A stretch of DNA of 64,000 nucleotides from positions 260,050 to 324,049 of the forward strand of contig NZ_JABJWY010000037.1 of NCBI RefSeq assembly GCF_013167215.1, read 5' to 3'. Every line of letters begins with the position of its first letter. Position 1 is the first letter of the stretch. This document shows, one piece after another, positions 43,511 to 53,179 of this stretch. The notes beneath the pieces are model-generated. The model ran no database searches, had not been told where the DNA came from, and was given only the letters and a program-made list of their open reading frames with translations. This DNA is from Sphingobacterium prati. Its GTDB lineage: Bacteria > Bacteroidota > Bacteroidia > Sphingobacteriales > Sphingobacteriaceae. Both the position numbers and the translations under genes were made by a program.

Positions 43511-46243
43511 TTAAAACATTTCCATTTGCCCCTTGTCATCAATTTGGATGTCGTCAGGATTAGTAATTTCTAATTTGATATCATCTTCTTTTTTATCTTT
43601 AGCGGCATCCGCTGATATTTCATCAGTTGCTGCATCGGACTTGGTCTCTCCGGATTTTGTTTCGCCACTTTCTGAAGCGACTTCTGCTTTTTCCTTTCCT
43701 TTTTCACTCAGATCTTCATCAGCTGTGATCAAAGTGACAGATTTTACGGTATGGAAGGACAGGCGGTTGCCTTGCGCCTTTATACCCTTTATGTCAATAA
43801 TCTCAGTCAAGGATTGTTCCAGTGTTTCCTCCGTTTGTGATTTACCTTTCAGGATGTCCAATCTGACCGTAGGCTCAGCAGCATTGCTCATAAGCACTAA
43901 TTTTGAACCGGGTTCTTCGTTGATAAACGAAATACGTTTCCCAATGGGCTGGTCATCAAATTTAAAACGTTTGACAAAATAAGTGCCGCTCTTACCATCT
44001 TGATGCACTACTGTATAGATATGTTCTGGGTAGAATTTTTCAATACGGATCATTTTCTCATCAAAGTGGTTGCTCAGGTCGAAGTTTGATAACTCGTAGC
44101 TGCCGTCGGAAAGTACAATCAATATTTTATCATCGCCATCAAATTCTCCTAAATACTGGCCGCGTTCATCGGCATTCAGACGTTTCATTATGGTATCATA
44201 CCAGATTTTTCTTCCGGCGAGAGTGGAAATACCTGAGCTTTTAAAGGCAATTTTCTTAACGGGATATTTAGAAACAATATTCCCTTGGGAAGCCCGGCCT
44301 TTGATGGCAATTTCAGCGAAATCCATATCGAAATTCAATTTACGTAATTTCGTGTGAGGTTTGAGCTGTATATTGACCACTTCGGCTTCACCATTTGGAT
44401 TAGCGGTGAAATATAAAACCTTTGATCCTTTTGACCCTTTGGATACATCATATTCCTTATCGCGGGTAACGCCGACAACAGAGAAACGTTTGATATAACT
44501 CGTACCAGTTTCCCCTTCTTTATAGATCACGTTGTATATAGTACGTTCGTCGCCTTTTTTGAAGACTGCTACGTGGATAATCCCTTTTCCGACAAATACT
44601 TTATCCTGGATTTTGCTGACGACATATTTGCCATCTTCGCGGAATACAATGATATCATCGATATCTGAGCAATCACAGACAAATTCATCTTTCTTCATTC
44701 CGGAGCCGATGAAACCTTCTTCGCGATTGACGTAGAGCTTCGCATTGGCTAACGCAACTTGTGTTGCCTCAACCTTATCAAAGATGCGTAATTCAGTCTT
44801 GCGCTCGCGATCTTTGCTGTATTTTTCACGTAGTTTTTCATACCATGCAATGGCATATTCCGTCAATTGACGCAAATGGCGCTTAACTTCCTTGATTTCA
44901 TTTTCGAGCGTCTTCATCGTTTCGTCTGATTTTTTTACATCGAAACGCGTGATACTACTCATTGGTTTATCGATCAGTTTCTTATAATCCTCAGGAAGAA
45001 TTTCACGATAGAACTGTTCAAAGAATGGCTCAAACAAGCGATTTAAAACCTGCACGACAGTGTCAAAGTCACCGGCATTTTCATAATCAGCGTGTTTGTA
45101 CATCCCCTCTTGGATGAATATTTTTAATAAGCTATTGAAGAATATTTTTTCCTGAAGATCATTTAAACGGATCTCCAGTTCCCGCTTCAATAAATTTTTG
45201 GTGTTTTTGGTGTTTTCAATCAAGATGTCATTGACACTCATAAAATGAGGTTTCTCATCCTTGATGACACAGGTATTTGGCGAAATGGAGACCTCGCAGG
45301 CCGTGAAAGCATACAAGGCATCTATCGTAACATCGGGCGATATTCCCGGCGCTAAATGCACGATTATTTCAACGTTTCCCGCTGTGTTGTCTTCAATTTT
45401 CTTGATTTTGATTTTACCCTTTTCATTGGCTGTCACTACACTTTCGATCAAGCCTCCCGTAGTAGTGCCAAAAGGAATTTCTGTAATCGCCAGGGTCTTT
45501 TTATCCCGTTCCTCGATTTTAGCGCGTACCCGGATCTTTCCACCGCGTTGTCCTTCGTTGTAATTGGATACGTCGGCCATACCACCTGTCGGAAAATCGG
45601 GAAGAATATTCGGACGTTCGCCGTTCAGTACCTGAATTGAGCCATCAATAAGCTCAATAAAGTTGTGCGGCATAATCTTGGTTGCCAACCCCACAGCAAT
45701 ACCTTCAGCTCCCTGGGCCAAGAGCAATGGAAATTTAACAGGTAAAGTGACTGGCTCACGGTTACGTCCATCGTAGCTCTGTTGCCATTCTGTCGTTTCG
45801 GGATTGAAAACAACTTCATTCGCGAATTTAGAAAGTCGTCCCTCAATATAACGTGGCGCTGCCGCCGAATCACCTGTGATCGGGAATCCCCAGTTACCCT
45901 GACAATCGATCAGCAGGTCTTTCTGTCCTAATTGAACCATGGCATCTCCGATGGAAGCATCTCCATGCGGGTGATATTTCATGGTATTACCAATCACATT
46001 GGCAGCCTTATTATATCGTCCATCATCCATTTCCTTTAGGGAATGGAGGATACGACGTTGTACGGGTTTCAAGCCGTCATTTATATGGGGTACAGCTCTA
46101 TCCAAGATCACATAGGACGCGTAATCCAAAAACCAGTTTTCGTACAGCCCAGACAAAGGTATTGTCTGACTTCCGCCCTCTGTTTTTCCTGCTCCTAGTT
46201 CTTCTTGATTATCTTCCGTTGGGAAGTTTGTTTCGTCACTCAT
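43511..46243 (-). CDS. parC: DNA topoisomerase IV subunit A (GyrA/ParC family)
   Basis: 910 residues. Type IIA A-subunit core: DGLKPVQRRIL, HPHGDASIGDAMVQLGQ and catalytic AAAPRYIEGRL (Arg131, Tyr132). A coiled-coil follows (ENEIKEVKRHLRQLTEYA). The C-terminal part (~545-850) is an irregular beta-propeller without the GyrA box, which favours ParC over GyrA. A Lys/Glu/Asp-rich tail ends the protein. It passes DNA duplexes to unlink chromosomes together with ParE, which is not in this window. A GTTCGAA-N11-TTCGAAC palindrome lies 38 bases upstream of the start. Confidence 0.9.
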   Translation of the reverse strand: MSDETNFPTEDNQEELGAGKTEGGSQTIPLSGLYENWFLDYASYVILDRAVPHINDGLKPVQRRILHSLKEMDDGRYNKAANVIGNTMKYHPHGDASIGDAMVQLGQKDLLIDCQGNWGFPITGDSAAAPRYIEGRLSKFANEVVFNPETTEWQQSYDGRNREPVTLPVKFPLLLAQGAEGIAVGLATKIMPHNFIELIDGSIQVLNGERPNILPDFPTGGMADVSNYNEGQRGGKIRVRAKIEERDKKTLAITEIPFGTTTGGLIESVVTANEKGKIKIKKIEDNTAGNVEIIVHLAPGISPDVTIDALYAFTACEVSISPNTCVIKDEKPHFMSVNDILIENTKNTKNLLKRELEIRLNDLQEKIFFNSLLKIFIQEGMYKHADYENAGDFDTVVQVLNRLFEPFFEQFYREILPEDYKKLIDKPMSSITRFDVKKSDETMKTLENEIKEVKRHLRQLTEYAIAWYEKLREKYSKDRERKTELRIFDKVEATQVALANAKLYVNREEGFIGSGMKKDEFVCDCSDIDDIIVFREDGKYVVSKIQDKVFVGKGIIHVAVFKKGDERTIYNVIYKEGETGTSYIKRFSVVGVTRDKEYDVSKGSKGSKVLYFTANPNGEAEVVNIQLKPHTKLRKLNFDMDFAEIAIKGRASQGNIVSKYPVKKIAFKSSGISTLAGRKIWYDTIMKRLNADERGQYLGEFDGDDKILIVLSDGSYELSNFDLSNHFDEKMIRIEKFYPEHIYTVVHQDGKSGTYFVKRFKFDDQPIGKRISFINEEPGSKLVLMSNAAEPTVRLDILKGKSQTEETLEQSLTEIIDIKGIKAQGNRLSFHTVKSVTLITADEDLSEKGKEKAEVASESGETKSGETKSDAATDEISADAAKDKKEDDIKLEITNPDDIQIDDKGQMEMF

Positions 46244-46280
46244 TTACTCAGCAATAGATTAAATTGTACAATACAGATAT

Positions 46281-46305
46281 GTTCGAAATTTTATTTTCTT
46301 CGAAC
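46281..46305. promoter_or_regulatory. Palindrome upstream of parC
   Basis: GTTCGAA (46281-46287) and TTCGAAC (46299-46305), perfect 7-bp inverted repeat with an 11-base AT spacer, a shape typical of a dimeric regulator site. Confidence 0.4.
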
Positions 46306-46386
46306 GTGTAAAAATACAAAACCATTTTGTTTTATCCCAGTGAAAGTATAAAAAGTTAAAAAAATTAGTTTTTAAAGCTAACATAA

Positions 46387-46935
46387 TTAGTTTGGGGCGA
46401 AATGTTCGACCAAATCATACCAATAACAGGGGATATTCCAACGGTCAAAATCAAACTCTTCGGTGACCTGAAAACCCACTTTTTCCAATACATGCCTTGA
46501 TCCTTCGTTTTCGGTATGTGTAATGGCATGGAGCTCAAAATGGGTCAGGTGCTCGCGATAATACTGCATACAGGCTAATGCTGCTTCAGTGGCATATCCT
46601 TTGCCCCAGGATTCTACCCTAAAACGATAGCCTAGATCCAGGAATCCGATACGTCCATTTTCCAATTCATCAATATATTTAAATCCCGTCCAGCCGATCC
46701 ATTGATTGCTTGATTTTTCAATAACTCCCAGCCGGCCAATACCATATTTTTCATATTGTTGCTGAATGAGAGCGATCGCTTTTTCCATTTCTTCGATGGA
46801 TTGAACCGGCTCTTTATTGAGAAAAGTATGTACCTCAGCCTGCGAATCCATTGCAAAAAAATAGTCTCTATCGTCCATGCTTATCGGACGGATGATTAGG
46901 CGTTCGGTTTCTAATGTTGGTAGGTATTTTTCCAT
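46387..46935 (-). CDS. GNAT family N-acetyltransferase (RimJ/RimL type)
   Basis: 182 residues. Typical opening LETERLIIRPISMDDRDYFF, the acetyl-CoA loop ESWGKGYATEAALA (V/R-x-x-G-x-G/A) and the terminal NEGSRHVLEKVGFQ motif of RimJ/RimL-type ribosomal-protein or small-molecule acetyltransferases. The true substrate is not predictable. Third gene of a run on the minus strand after an ABC permease and ATPase; 27 bases separate it from the ATPase gene, so cotranscription is likely. Confidence 0.88.
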   Translation of the reverse strand: MEKYLPTLETERLIIRPISMDDRDYFFAMDSQAEVHTFLNKEPVQSIEEMEKAIALIQQQYEKYGIGRLGVIEKSSNQWIGWTGFKYIDELENGRIGFLDLGYRFRVESWGKGYATEAALACMQYYREHLTHFELHAITHTENEGSRHVLEKVGFQVTEEFDFDRWNIPCYWYDLVEHFAPN

Positions 46936-46962
46936 CTGGTATAGCTTAGGTTTTAGCGGAGT

Positions 46963-47640
46963 TTAAAGCCACAGTTTATCAATATCTTTTTTCAATATTT
47001 TATCTTTCATTTCTTCTTCAAAATCACCGAACTGTTCTTTTTTAACAGTCTTGCTGATCCGGCCTTCTTCTAATACCAATATCTCATCACAGGTATCCTT
47101 TAGTGTCGAAAATATATGCGATGAAATCAGGATGGTTTTGCCCTTTGCTTTAAGACGTAGTATGATTTCGGTCAGGATAATACTGCTTTGTAGATCGATT
47201 CCGTTAAAAGGTTCATCCAGAATGTAGAAACTGTTGTCCTGGAGCAGGGTGGCTGTCAGTGCCAATTTCTTTTTCATTCCTGTCGAATAAGAACTCGCAT
47301 ACTCTTTTAATGGTAATTCGAAGATATTCTTTTCATTGAGATTCTTAATAGATTTTCTACGGGCGTCAGTAAGGAGATAGATATATTCTTCACCTGTCAT
47401 TTTTGATAAAAAATAAGGATCTGAGGTGAGATAACCTAAATAGTTCTTTAATGGCTGTAAGTTCGCGCTGATCCTTCCCGAAGCTGTTTCCAGACCTGCC
47501 ATACAGCGAAATAAAGTTGTTTTTCCAGCACCGTTTTCGCCTACGATACCATAGACTTTTCCGTCCTCAAAAGTAAAGGTCACCTCATGTAAGACCTGAT
47601 GCTGGCCAAAGGATTTACTGATATGAATAAGCTCGATCAT
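46963..47640 (-). CDS. ABC transporter ATP-binding protein
   Basis: 225 residues. Walker A GENGAGKTT (34-42), signature YSTGMKKKLAL, Walker B FYILDEPFNGID and switch His (ILISSHIFST). The start codon overlaps the stop of the permease gene by four bases (47637-47640), so the two are translationally coupled and form one exporter. A short Lys-rich tail follows. The substrate is unknown. Confidence 0.92.
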   Translation of the reverse strand: MIELIHISKSFGQHQVLHEVTFTFEDGKVYGIVGENGAGKTTLFRCMAGLETASGRISANLQPLKNYLGYLTSDPYFLSKMTGEEYIYLLTDARRKSIKNLNEKNIFELPLKEYASSYSTGMKKKLALTATLLQDNSFYILDEPFNGIDLQSSIILTEIILRLKAKGKTILISSHIFSTLKDTCDEILVLEEGRISKTVKKEQFGDFEEEMKDKILKKDIDKLWL

Positions 47641-48551
47641 AAATAGTTTTTAAGATTTTTGAGGGCCTTAACGTAATAAAAAGGCAATAGGGCTACTATC
47701 AGGGGATAGAAACTAAAACACAATATCAGCACAGAGACCTCAGGAAAATTGATCTCTCTCGGATAAGCGACATATTTTAAGGTAATGGCAAAAGGGAGCA
47801 GGAATAATATGCCACCCAAAACAATTAATGCATTAAACCATTCTGATGAAAAAATAAAGGCATATGTCAGTAGGAGTGGCAGGACAAACAAAAGACATTG
47901 CAGCAGTCCACGTCTAAATTTACGCAGTAGAAATCCAGCAGGTGTTTCTCGACTGTTCCATAGATAAAACACAGGTTCAGGCAACTGATAATAGAGTGTA
48001 CAAGTCAGGGCTATACCGCTTACACAAAATAGAACAAGGTTGGGATTCGTGACATAAAAACCAATTGCTGCCAGTAGATACAAAAGGAGAATCAGCAGGT
48101 AACTCCTTCGGAATCCAATAGTAAATTCAAACGGTTTCTTTGCGAAGGGAGTAGGGATAGATTTACCAAAAGCTTTAAAAGTCAAAAAGGCAAATAGGAG
48201 TGCCAGCAAGACGAGCACGACGGCATAGCGCCAAAGACTTTGAGATAGTAATATTGTAATGGATGGTAAGGTCATTATACCATTTTCCAGTAGTCTGATG
48301 TTGTAAAAATCTTTTTTACTAAACGTATTTTTTAGAAAATCGTTCCTGTTTTTTTCTGCCAGGAGAAAGAGTAACTGAAAATTGCCCAGGAGTATGGCAT
48401 AACTTCCAAAGACGGGATACTGCAATAAAAGATAGTAAGCAAGATAACTCGCTATCAATAGCAAAAATGGAGCAACAGCCAATGGAAGCCCCGTAGCTTT
48501 AAATTGTCGGGCCAGCAGTTTATATTGAAGCTTTAAATAATTATTTATCAT
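47637..48551 (-). CDS. ABC-transporter membrane protein, multi-span
   Basis: 304 residues with about eight hydrophobic helices (for example LPLAVAPFLLLIASYLAYYLLLQ, split over residues 22-45, and LIVLGGILFLLPFAITLKY near 240). Charged loops such as EKNRNDFLKNTFSKKDF lie between them. No motif beyond this. Paired with the ATPase encoded immediately downstream with a four-base overlap. Likely an inner-membrane exporter subunit. Confidence 0.8.
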   Translation of the reverse strand: MINNYLKLQYKLLARQFKATGLPLAVAPFLLLIASYLAYYLLLQYPVFGSYAILLGNFQLLFLLAEKNRNDFLKNTFSKKDFYNIRLLENGIMTLPSITILLSQSLWRYAVVLVLLALLFAFLTFKAFGKSIPTPFAKKPFEFTIGFRRSYLLILLLYLLAAIGFYVTNPNLVLFCVSGIALTCTLYYQLPEPVFYLWNSRETPAGFLLRKFRRGLLQCLLFVLPLLLTYAFIFSSEWFNALIVLGGILFLLPFAITLKYVAYPREINFPEVSVLILCFSFYPLIVALLPFYYVKALKNLKNYL

Positions 48552-48716
48552 TTGCTTATCAATAGTCCTGAACGTGATGCTATCATGACCTAGTTAGTCT
48601 GCTAATTATCATAACTATAGGTCGGATGATTTGTATTGTGAACTTTTTTCGAAGTTATGAAAATCTGATGAAAAAGATGATACGCTGATCGCAGCAAGAT
48701 GTCCCATCTCATATCT

Positions 48717-49898
48717 TTAATCTTTTATCAAAAAGTAAGATTTTCTTTGCCAATTAAGCATATAAAATAAGGCGATCAAGAGCACAAAAGCGTTTGCATA
48801 CATAATTTGTGGAATGCGGAGGATGATGTCAGCATAATACAGTCCGGAGAGGAGAGCTCCCAGACCAATTCCTGCTTCAAGCGAAATATACATGGTCGCG
48901 ACTGCTTTGCCCCGATGTTCAGGGATACTAAGGTCAATGGTCCAGGCATTAATAGCCGGAGAAAGAATACCTGTTCCTATACCATAAATACTTGCCCCGG
49001 TCATTAGACCAATAAAGCTGTCTTCTAGGCCGATAACGACCAATGCGATAGCGATAATCACTAAGCCTGTGATAATAACTTTTGGCCTCCCGTAGCGATC
49101 GGAAACCTTTCCCGAAACAAAGCGTATCATGACGGATGCGATCGTGAAGGCCAGAAAGAAAAGGCCCTTATTTTTAAGTCCTAGATGCTCACTCCAATCG
49201 GGGATAAGCGTAAGGATCACACCGTAGGCGGTATAGGATAAAAATGTAACTATTCCAGCGGGGAGCGCGCGCCATTCTATAATATCTTTTCGGTTTATTT
49301 TGAGCATGGAAAGGTTGAATTTCTCCTTTTTAACTAAGGTCTCCTTCATATTGATTACGATCAGGATTGATAACAATGCCATGAAAGAAGATGAGTAGAA
49401 CATGACATTAATCCCAAAAGCGTCAAAAATTGCACTCCCGATCGCGGGACCTACTGCTGTTCCGATGCTGAATGCAAGACCATGCATACCCAAGGCCTCG
49501 CCCCAACGTTTTTGAGGGACAAGATCCGCGACATAAGCCGAGGTTGAGGTGGGCTTAAAGCCAGTAGAGAATCCGTGGATTAATCGCAGAAAGAGAAAAC
49601 CAGCGACAGTAGTTAAAATCGGATAGAGAAAGCCACAGATAAAACAGACAATAGATCCGATGGCCATGACCGGAACCCGGCCCCAGCGATCAGTCAGTTT
49701 ACCGCTAAATGGTCTTGAAATACCCGCGGTTAACGTAAATAATGCTATGATCAGGCCTTTATATTCAGCTCCACCCATACTACTGAGGTAGTTGGGTAGC
49801 TCTGGAATAATCATGTTGAAACTCGATGAAAATAAGAGTGAGCTCAGGCAAAGTAAAATAAATTGAAGCGTATAGATGGATTTCTGTTCCGAAGGCAT
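48717..49898 (-). CDS. Major facilitator superfamily transporter
   Basis: 393 residues with 12 predicted membrane helices. MFS signature in the loop between helices 2 and 3 (SGKLTDRWGRVPVMAIG) and its repeat in the second half (SGKVSDRYGRPKVIITG). It has the length and spacing of drug:H+ antiporter-type or sugar-efflux carriers; substrate unknown. Encoded alone. A -7 box TATCTTTG (minus, 49978-49985) lies 80 bases upstream of the start without a matching -33. Confidence 0.9.
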   Translation of the reverse strand: MPSEQKSIYTLQFILLCLSSLLFSSSFNMIIPELPNYLSSMGGAEYKGLIIALFTLTAGISRPFSGKLTDRWGRVPVMAIGSIVCFICGFLYPILTTVAGFLFLRLIHGFSTGFKPTSTSAYVADLVPQKRWGEALGMHGLAFSIGTAVGPAIGSAIFDAFGINVMFYSSSFMALLSILIVINMKETLVKKEKFNLSMLKINRKDIIEWRALPAGIVTFLSYTAYGVILTLIPDWSEHLGLKNKGLFFLAFTIASVMIRFVSGKVSDRYGRPKVIITGLVIIAIALVVIGLEDSFIGLMTGASIYGIGTGILSPAINAWTIDLSIPEHRGKAVATMYISLEAGIGLGALLSGLYYADIILRIPQIMYANAFVLLIALFYMLNWQRKSYFLIKD

Positions 49899-49977
49899 TT
49901 TAAAACAATTGTCGTGCGTGAATAATCTTCAATCAGACAATATCGTGAAAGACACAGATGCTTTTTGAAGAGTTGGT

Positions 49978-49985
49978 CAAAGATA
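49978..49985 (-). promoter_or_regulatory. -7 box upstream of the MFS gene
   Basis: TATCTTTG on the minus strand; no TTG at the expected -33 distance. Confidence 0.4.
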
Positions 49986-50010
49986 CATTTTTTTCAACGA
50001 TTAACTGTTT

Positions 50011-50760
50011 CTATAGTAACTGTTGCCGGACGATCTCACTACAGAATATCGTTGTCGCGACCGCAACATTGAGCGATTCCGCTTGACCGATGCGGGGTAT
50101 GGTCACTGCCTGATCTATTAAAGTTATTACTTCTGAACTGATACCATTGCCTTCATTTCCCATGACAATCAATCCTTCTTTACTCCATTCGGTTTGATAA
50201 ATGGATTGCCCATTGAGAAGTGCCCCGTAGACAGGTAAGTCTGTTGAGGAAATAAATTCATGGAGATCCACATAATAAATCTGTATCCGTGACAGTGAGC
50301 CCATTGTTGCCTGTACGACTTTTGGATTATAGGCATCGACTGTCCCAATAGAGCAAATGATGTGTTTGATCCCAAACCATTCTGCTGTACGGATGATGGT
50401 TCCTAAATTACCAGGATCCTGTACATCATCTAGCACTAGATTGAAACAATTCCTCAGGTCGTTGACCTTGATTTGTTGTTGTTCAGGGAGCTTGATCAGG
50501 GCAAGAATACCTTGTGGAGATTTTAAGGTACTAATCTTTTGAAATTCAGTCTCGGTCAGTTGATGCGATTTTATATTATGCGAGATTTTACCCACTTTTG
50601 TGTTTGCGTCGTCTGTATAAAAAATGGATTCAACCTGGTAACTCGATGAGATAAATTCCTGCACTGATTTTATCCCCTCAACAATAAATAAACCATGTTG
50701 TTTTCTATACTTTTTATTTTGTAGAGACGTTATTAGACTGATTTGCGCTTTTGACAACAT
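50011..50760 (-). CDS. TrmH/SpoU-family RNA methyltransferase
   Basis: 249 residues. SPOUT motifs: LVLDDVQDPGNLGTIIRTAEWFG, VMGNEGNGISSEV and RIGQAESLNVAVATTIFCSEI. An N-terminal substrate-binding domain (QNKKYRKQHGLFIVEGIKSV) resembles the RlmB/TsnR group. It methylates a 2'-OH of rRNA or tRNA; which position cannot be told. Its start codon lies only 8 bases from the start of the divergent TamL gene, so each promoter must lie within the neighbour's coding sequence. Confidence 0.88.
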   Translation of the reverse strand: MLSKAQISLITSLQNKKYRKQHGLFIVEGIKSVQEFISSSYQVESIFYTDDANTKVGKISHNIKSHQLTETEFQKISTLKSPQGILALIKLPEQQQIKVNDLRNCFNLVLDDVQDPGNLGTIIRTAEWFGIKHIICSIGTVDAYNPKVVQATMGSLSRIQIYYVDLHEFISSTDLPVYGALLNGQSIYQTEWSKEGLIVMGNEGNGISSEVITLIDQAVTIPRIGQAESLNVAVATTIFCSEIVRQQLL

Positions 50761-50768
50761 TTTTATTG

Positions 50769-53120
50769 ATGATTAAGTACCCTCGTTTTATCGGATTTGC
50801 AAGTATAATGCTTTTGACGCTATTTTTTGCATCTTGCCGATCTTCAAAATATATAGAAGACGACCAAGCCTTGGTTACAAAAGTACAGATTTCTGACGTT
50901 CCGCCCGCATTGAAAGAGTCTTCCGAAACCTATATCTCCAATCAGATAAGACCAAATTCACGGGTAAACCTATTTATTTATAATACTTTCAACACCAAAA
51001 AAGGACGTTATAAAACGAAGAAGATTCGAAATGTTGGCGAACCGCCACATTTGTTGGATTCGGCGATGGTTGACCTCTCAGCCAATCAGATCAGACGTTT
51101 TTTATTTACCAAGGGATATTTTAATGCCAAAGTCAGTCCCGAGATTAAGGTAGAAAAAAAGAGAGCTCATATCAATTTTAAAGTCGATGAGGGCAATGCG
51201 TATCAAATCAGAAACATTGAGCGTAAATTTGAAGATGGGGATGCAAAATGGTTATTTGATCGGGATATTCTGCCAAAAACTAAAGTCAAACCTAATACCC
51301 AATACGACGCTGCCAAATTGTTGGATGAACGCGAAAAGCTATATGTTGTCATGCGCAACAATGGTTATTACGATTACTTACGACAATATATGCGTGTGGG
51401 TATTGACTCTACGTTGAGCGGTAATTTAATCGACTTAAAAATAAATGTTGAAAATCCGAGTGATTCAACGATACATAAAAAGTATCAAATTGACAGTGTA
51501 TATATGACTATTAGGAATTATGGAACAATGTCAAAGAAATCGCCCCGTCGTATAGCCGATTCGGCAAAACGGCTTCTGTTTATAGATGAGACCAAAAGCT
51601 TTCGCTGGAAACCTTTGGAACGGTATATGTATTTGCGGTCTGGCCATTATTATTCTCTGGCTGAGGAAAACAAATCTTATGATAGACTGTATGAGATGAA
51701 TGGTTTTCGGTCAGTGAAAATACAGTTCGTCAAAAAAGATTCCAATAAACTTGATGTACACTATGATTTTGTTCCGCGACCACGTATGGGCAATCAGATT
51801 GAAGGGGAGTATACCTTTAGCTCGGGTATGAGTGGTTTTAATATTGGAAATACGTTTTCACAACGTAATATTTTTGGTGGTTCGGAGCAATTGGAAGTGA
51901 AGCTGCGGTACGGGGTATTGTTCGATCCACGTTTGTCGGGCGGGCTTTCCAGCAAGATATTTAACAATGATTTTCAGGCGGGTGTGAATTTGGTGATTCC
52001 ACGCCTCATGGTGCCGTTCAATATTAATCCAGGGGGAAAATATGGTTTGCCCAAAACAACCTACTCGATGACCCTCCAGTTATTTGATCAGGATCGGACT
52101 TATTCCAACCGCTATTTTACAACTTCACTGAATTATTCCTGGTATGAAACAGAGAATAAGTATCACAGTTTTACGCCGATAGTGTTGGAATATAGGGATG
52201 GAAGATTGGACTCGAATTTTCGGAAAAATCTTGAGCAAGGCGGATATCAGCTGTATGTACGTAGCAATGACCGTCAATATTTTGGATTGGGTACCCAATA
52301 TACTTTTATTCTGAATGGGAAGAAGCTGACCAGCAAAGAAGATTTTCAATATTTTCGTGGAACGGTGGATGTGAGTGGTAATGTCTTGGACCTGATCAGT
52401 AGCTTGGCGAAACTGCCCGCTAATGCTGATGGCGAGAAAAAGATCTTTGGAGTGCCATTCTTGCAGTATGCGAAAACAGAACTTGATTATCGTTTGTATC
52501 GGAATTTGGGCGGCAATAGACAATTTGTTTTCCGATTTAATCCCGGAATTGCTATTCCGTATGGAAACAACTCCAAGTTATTGATATTCGAAAAGAGTTT
52601 TTATAGTGGGGGGATGAATGGTATCCGAGCCTGGCAGGCGCGCACACTGGGGCCAGGCGCCTATAATCGACAAAGCCTAAGTGAGGACCTGCGTCTGAAC
52701 TTGCGCAACTTGGATCAACTCGGCGAGATTAAATTGGAAGCAAATGCTGAATATAGATTTCGCATCTTAAATAATTTTTTAGGGGCCAAAATGAATGGGG
52801 CGACTTTTGTTGATATGGGGAATGTCTGGCGGCTGAAGAAAGACGAAGAGTTAAACCCTGGCGGAGAATTTAAATTCAATAAGTTCCTGGGGCAGGTGGC
52901 CATTGGTACGGGTTTTGGGCTACGTTTTGATTCAGATTACTTTGTGATCCGCCTGGATGCAGGACTAAAGGTAAAAGACCCGCAATTTTCCGGTAGTGAT
53001 CAATGGGTAATCAAGCATTTCTTTGATTCCAAAGAATTTAAACAACAATATTATGAAAGCCACAGACCCGACCGGTACAACTTTATCCAATATAATTTTG
53101 GAATAGGCATGCCGTTCTAG
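50769..53120 (+). CDS. TamL-type BamA/TamA-family outer-membrane lipoprotein
   Basis: The frame is open from a TTG at 50751, but the first ATG is 50769. 783 residues from there. Lipobox FFASC near residue 24, POTRA-like domains (~30-430), then a 16-strand Omp85 barrel with the L6 motif region GGMNGIRAWQARTLGPG and the terminal IQYNFGIGMPF. Bacteroidota replace TamA by such a lipid-anchored barrel (TamL) that works with TamB to deliver lipids or proteins to the outer membrane. TamB is not encoded next to it. Convergent with the small membrane-protein gene at 53180. Confidence 0.92.
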   Translation: MIKYPRFIGFASIMLLTLFFASCRSSKYIEDDQALVTKVQISDVPPALKESSETYISNQIRPNSRVNLFIYNTFNTKKGRYKTKKIRNVGEPPHLLDSAMVDLSANQIRRFLFTKGYFNAKVSPEIKVEKKRAHINFKVDEGNAYQIRNIERKFEDGDAKWLFDRDILPKTKVKPNTQYDAAKLLDEREKLYVVMRNNGYYDYLRQYMRVGIDSTLSGNLIDLKINVENPSDSTIHKKYQIDSVYMTIRNYGTMSKKSPRRIADSAKRLLFIDETKSFRWKPLERYMYLRSGHYYSLAEENKSYDRLYEMNGFRSVKIQFVKKDSNKLDVHYDFVPRPRMGNQIEGEYTFSSGMSGFNIGNTFSQRNIFGGSEQLEVKLRYGVLFDPRLSGGLSSKIFNNDFQAGVNLVIPRLMVPFNINPGGKYGLPKTTYSMTLQLFDQDRTYSNRYFTTSLNYSWYETENKYHSFTPIVLEYRDGRLDSNFRKNLEQGGYQLYVRSNDRQYFGLGTQYTFILNGKKLTSKEDFQYFRGTVDVSGNVLDLISSLAKLPANADGEKKIFGVPFLQYAKTELDYRLYRNLGGNRQFVFRFNPGIAIPYGNNSKLLIFEKSFYSGGMNGIRAWQARTLGPGAYNRQSLSEDLRLNLRNLDQLGEIKLEANAEYRFRILNNFLGAKMNGATFVDMGNVWRLKKDEELNPGGEFKFNKFLGQVAIGTGFGLRFDSDYFVIRLDAGLKVKDPQFSGSDQWVIKHFFDSKEFKQQYYESHRPDRYNFIQYNFGIGMPF

Positions 53121-53179
53121 TGAATCGCGATTTTTCGAGACGGCTTAGCTTTCTAGGCTTACGGTCCCGAAGTTAAATA

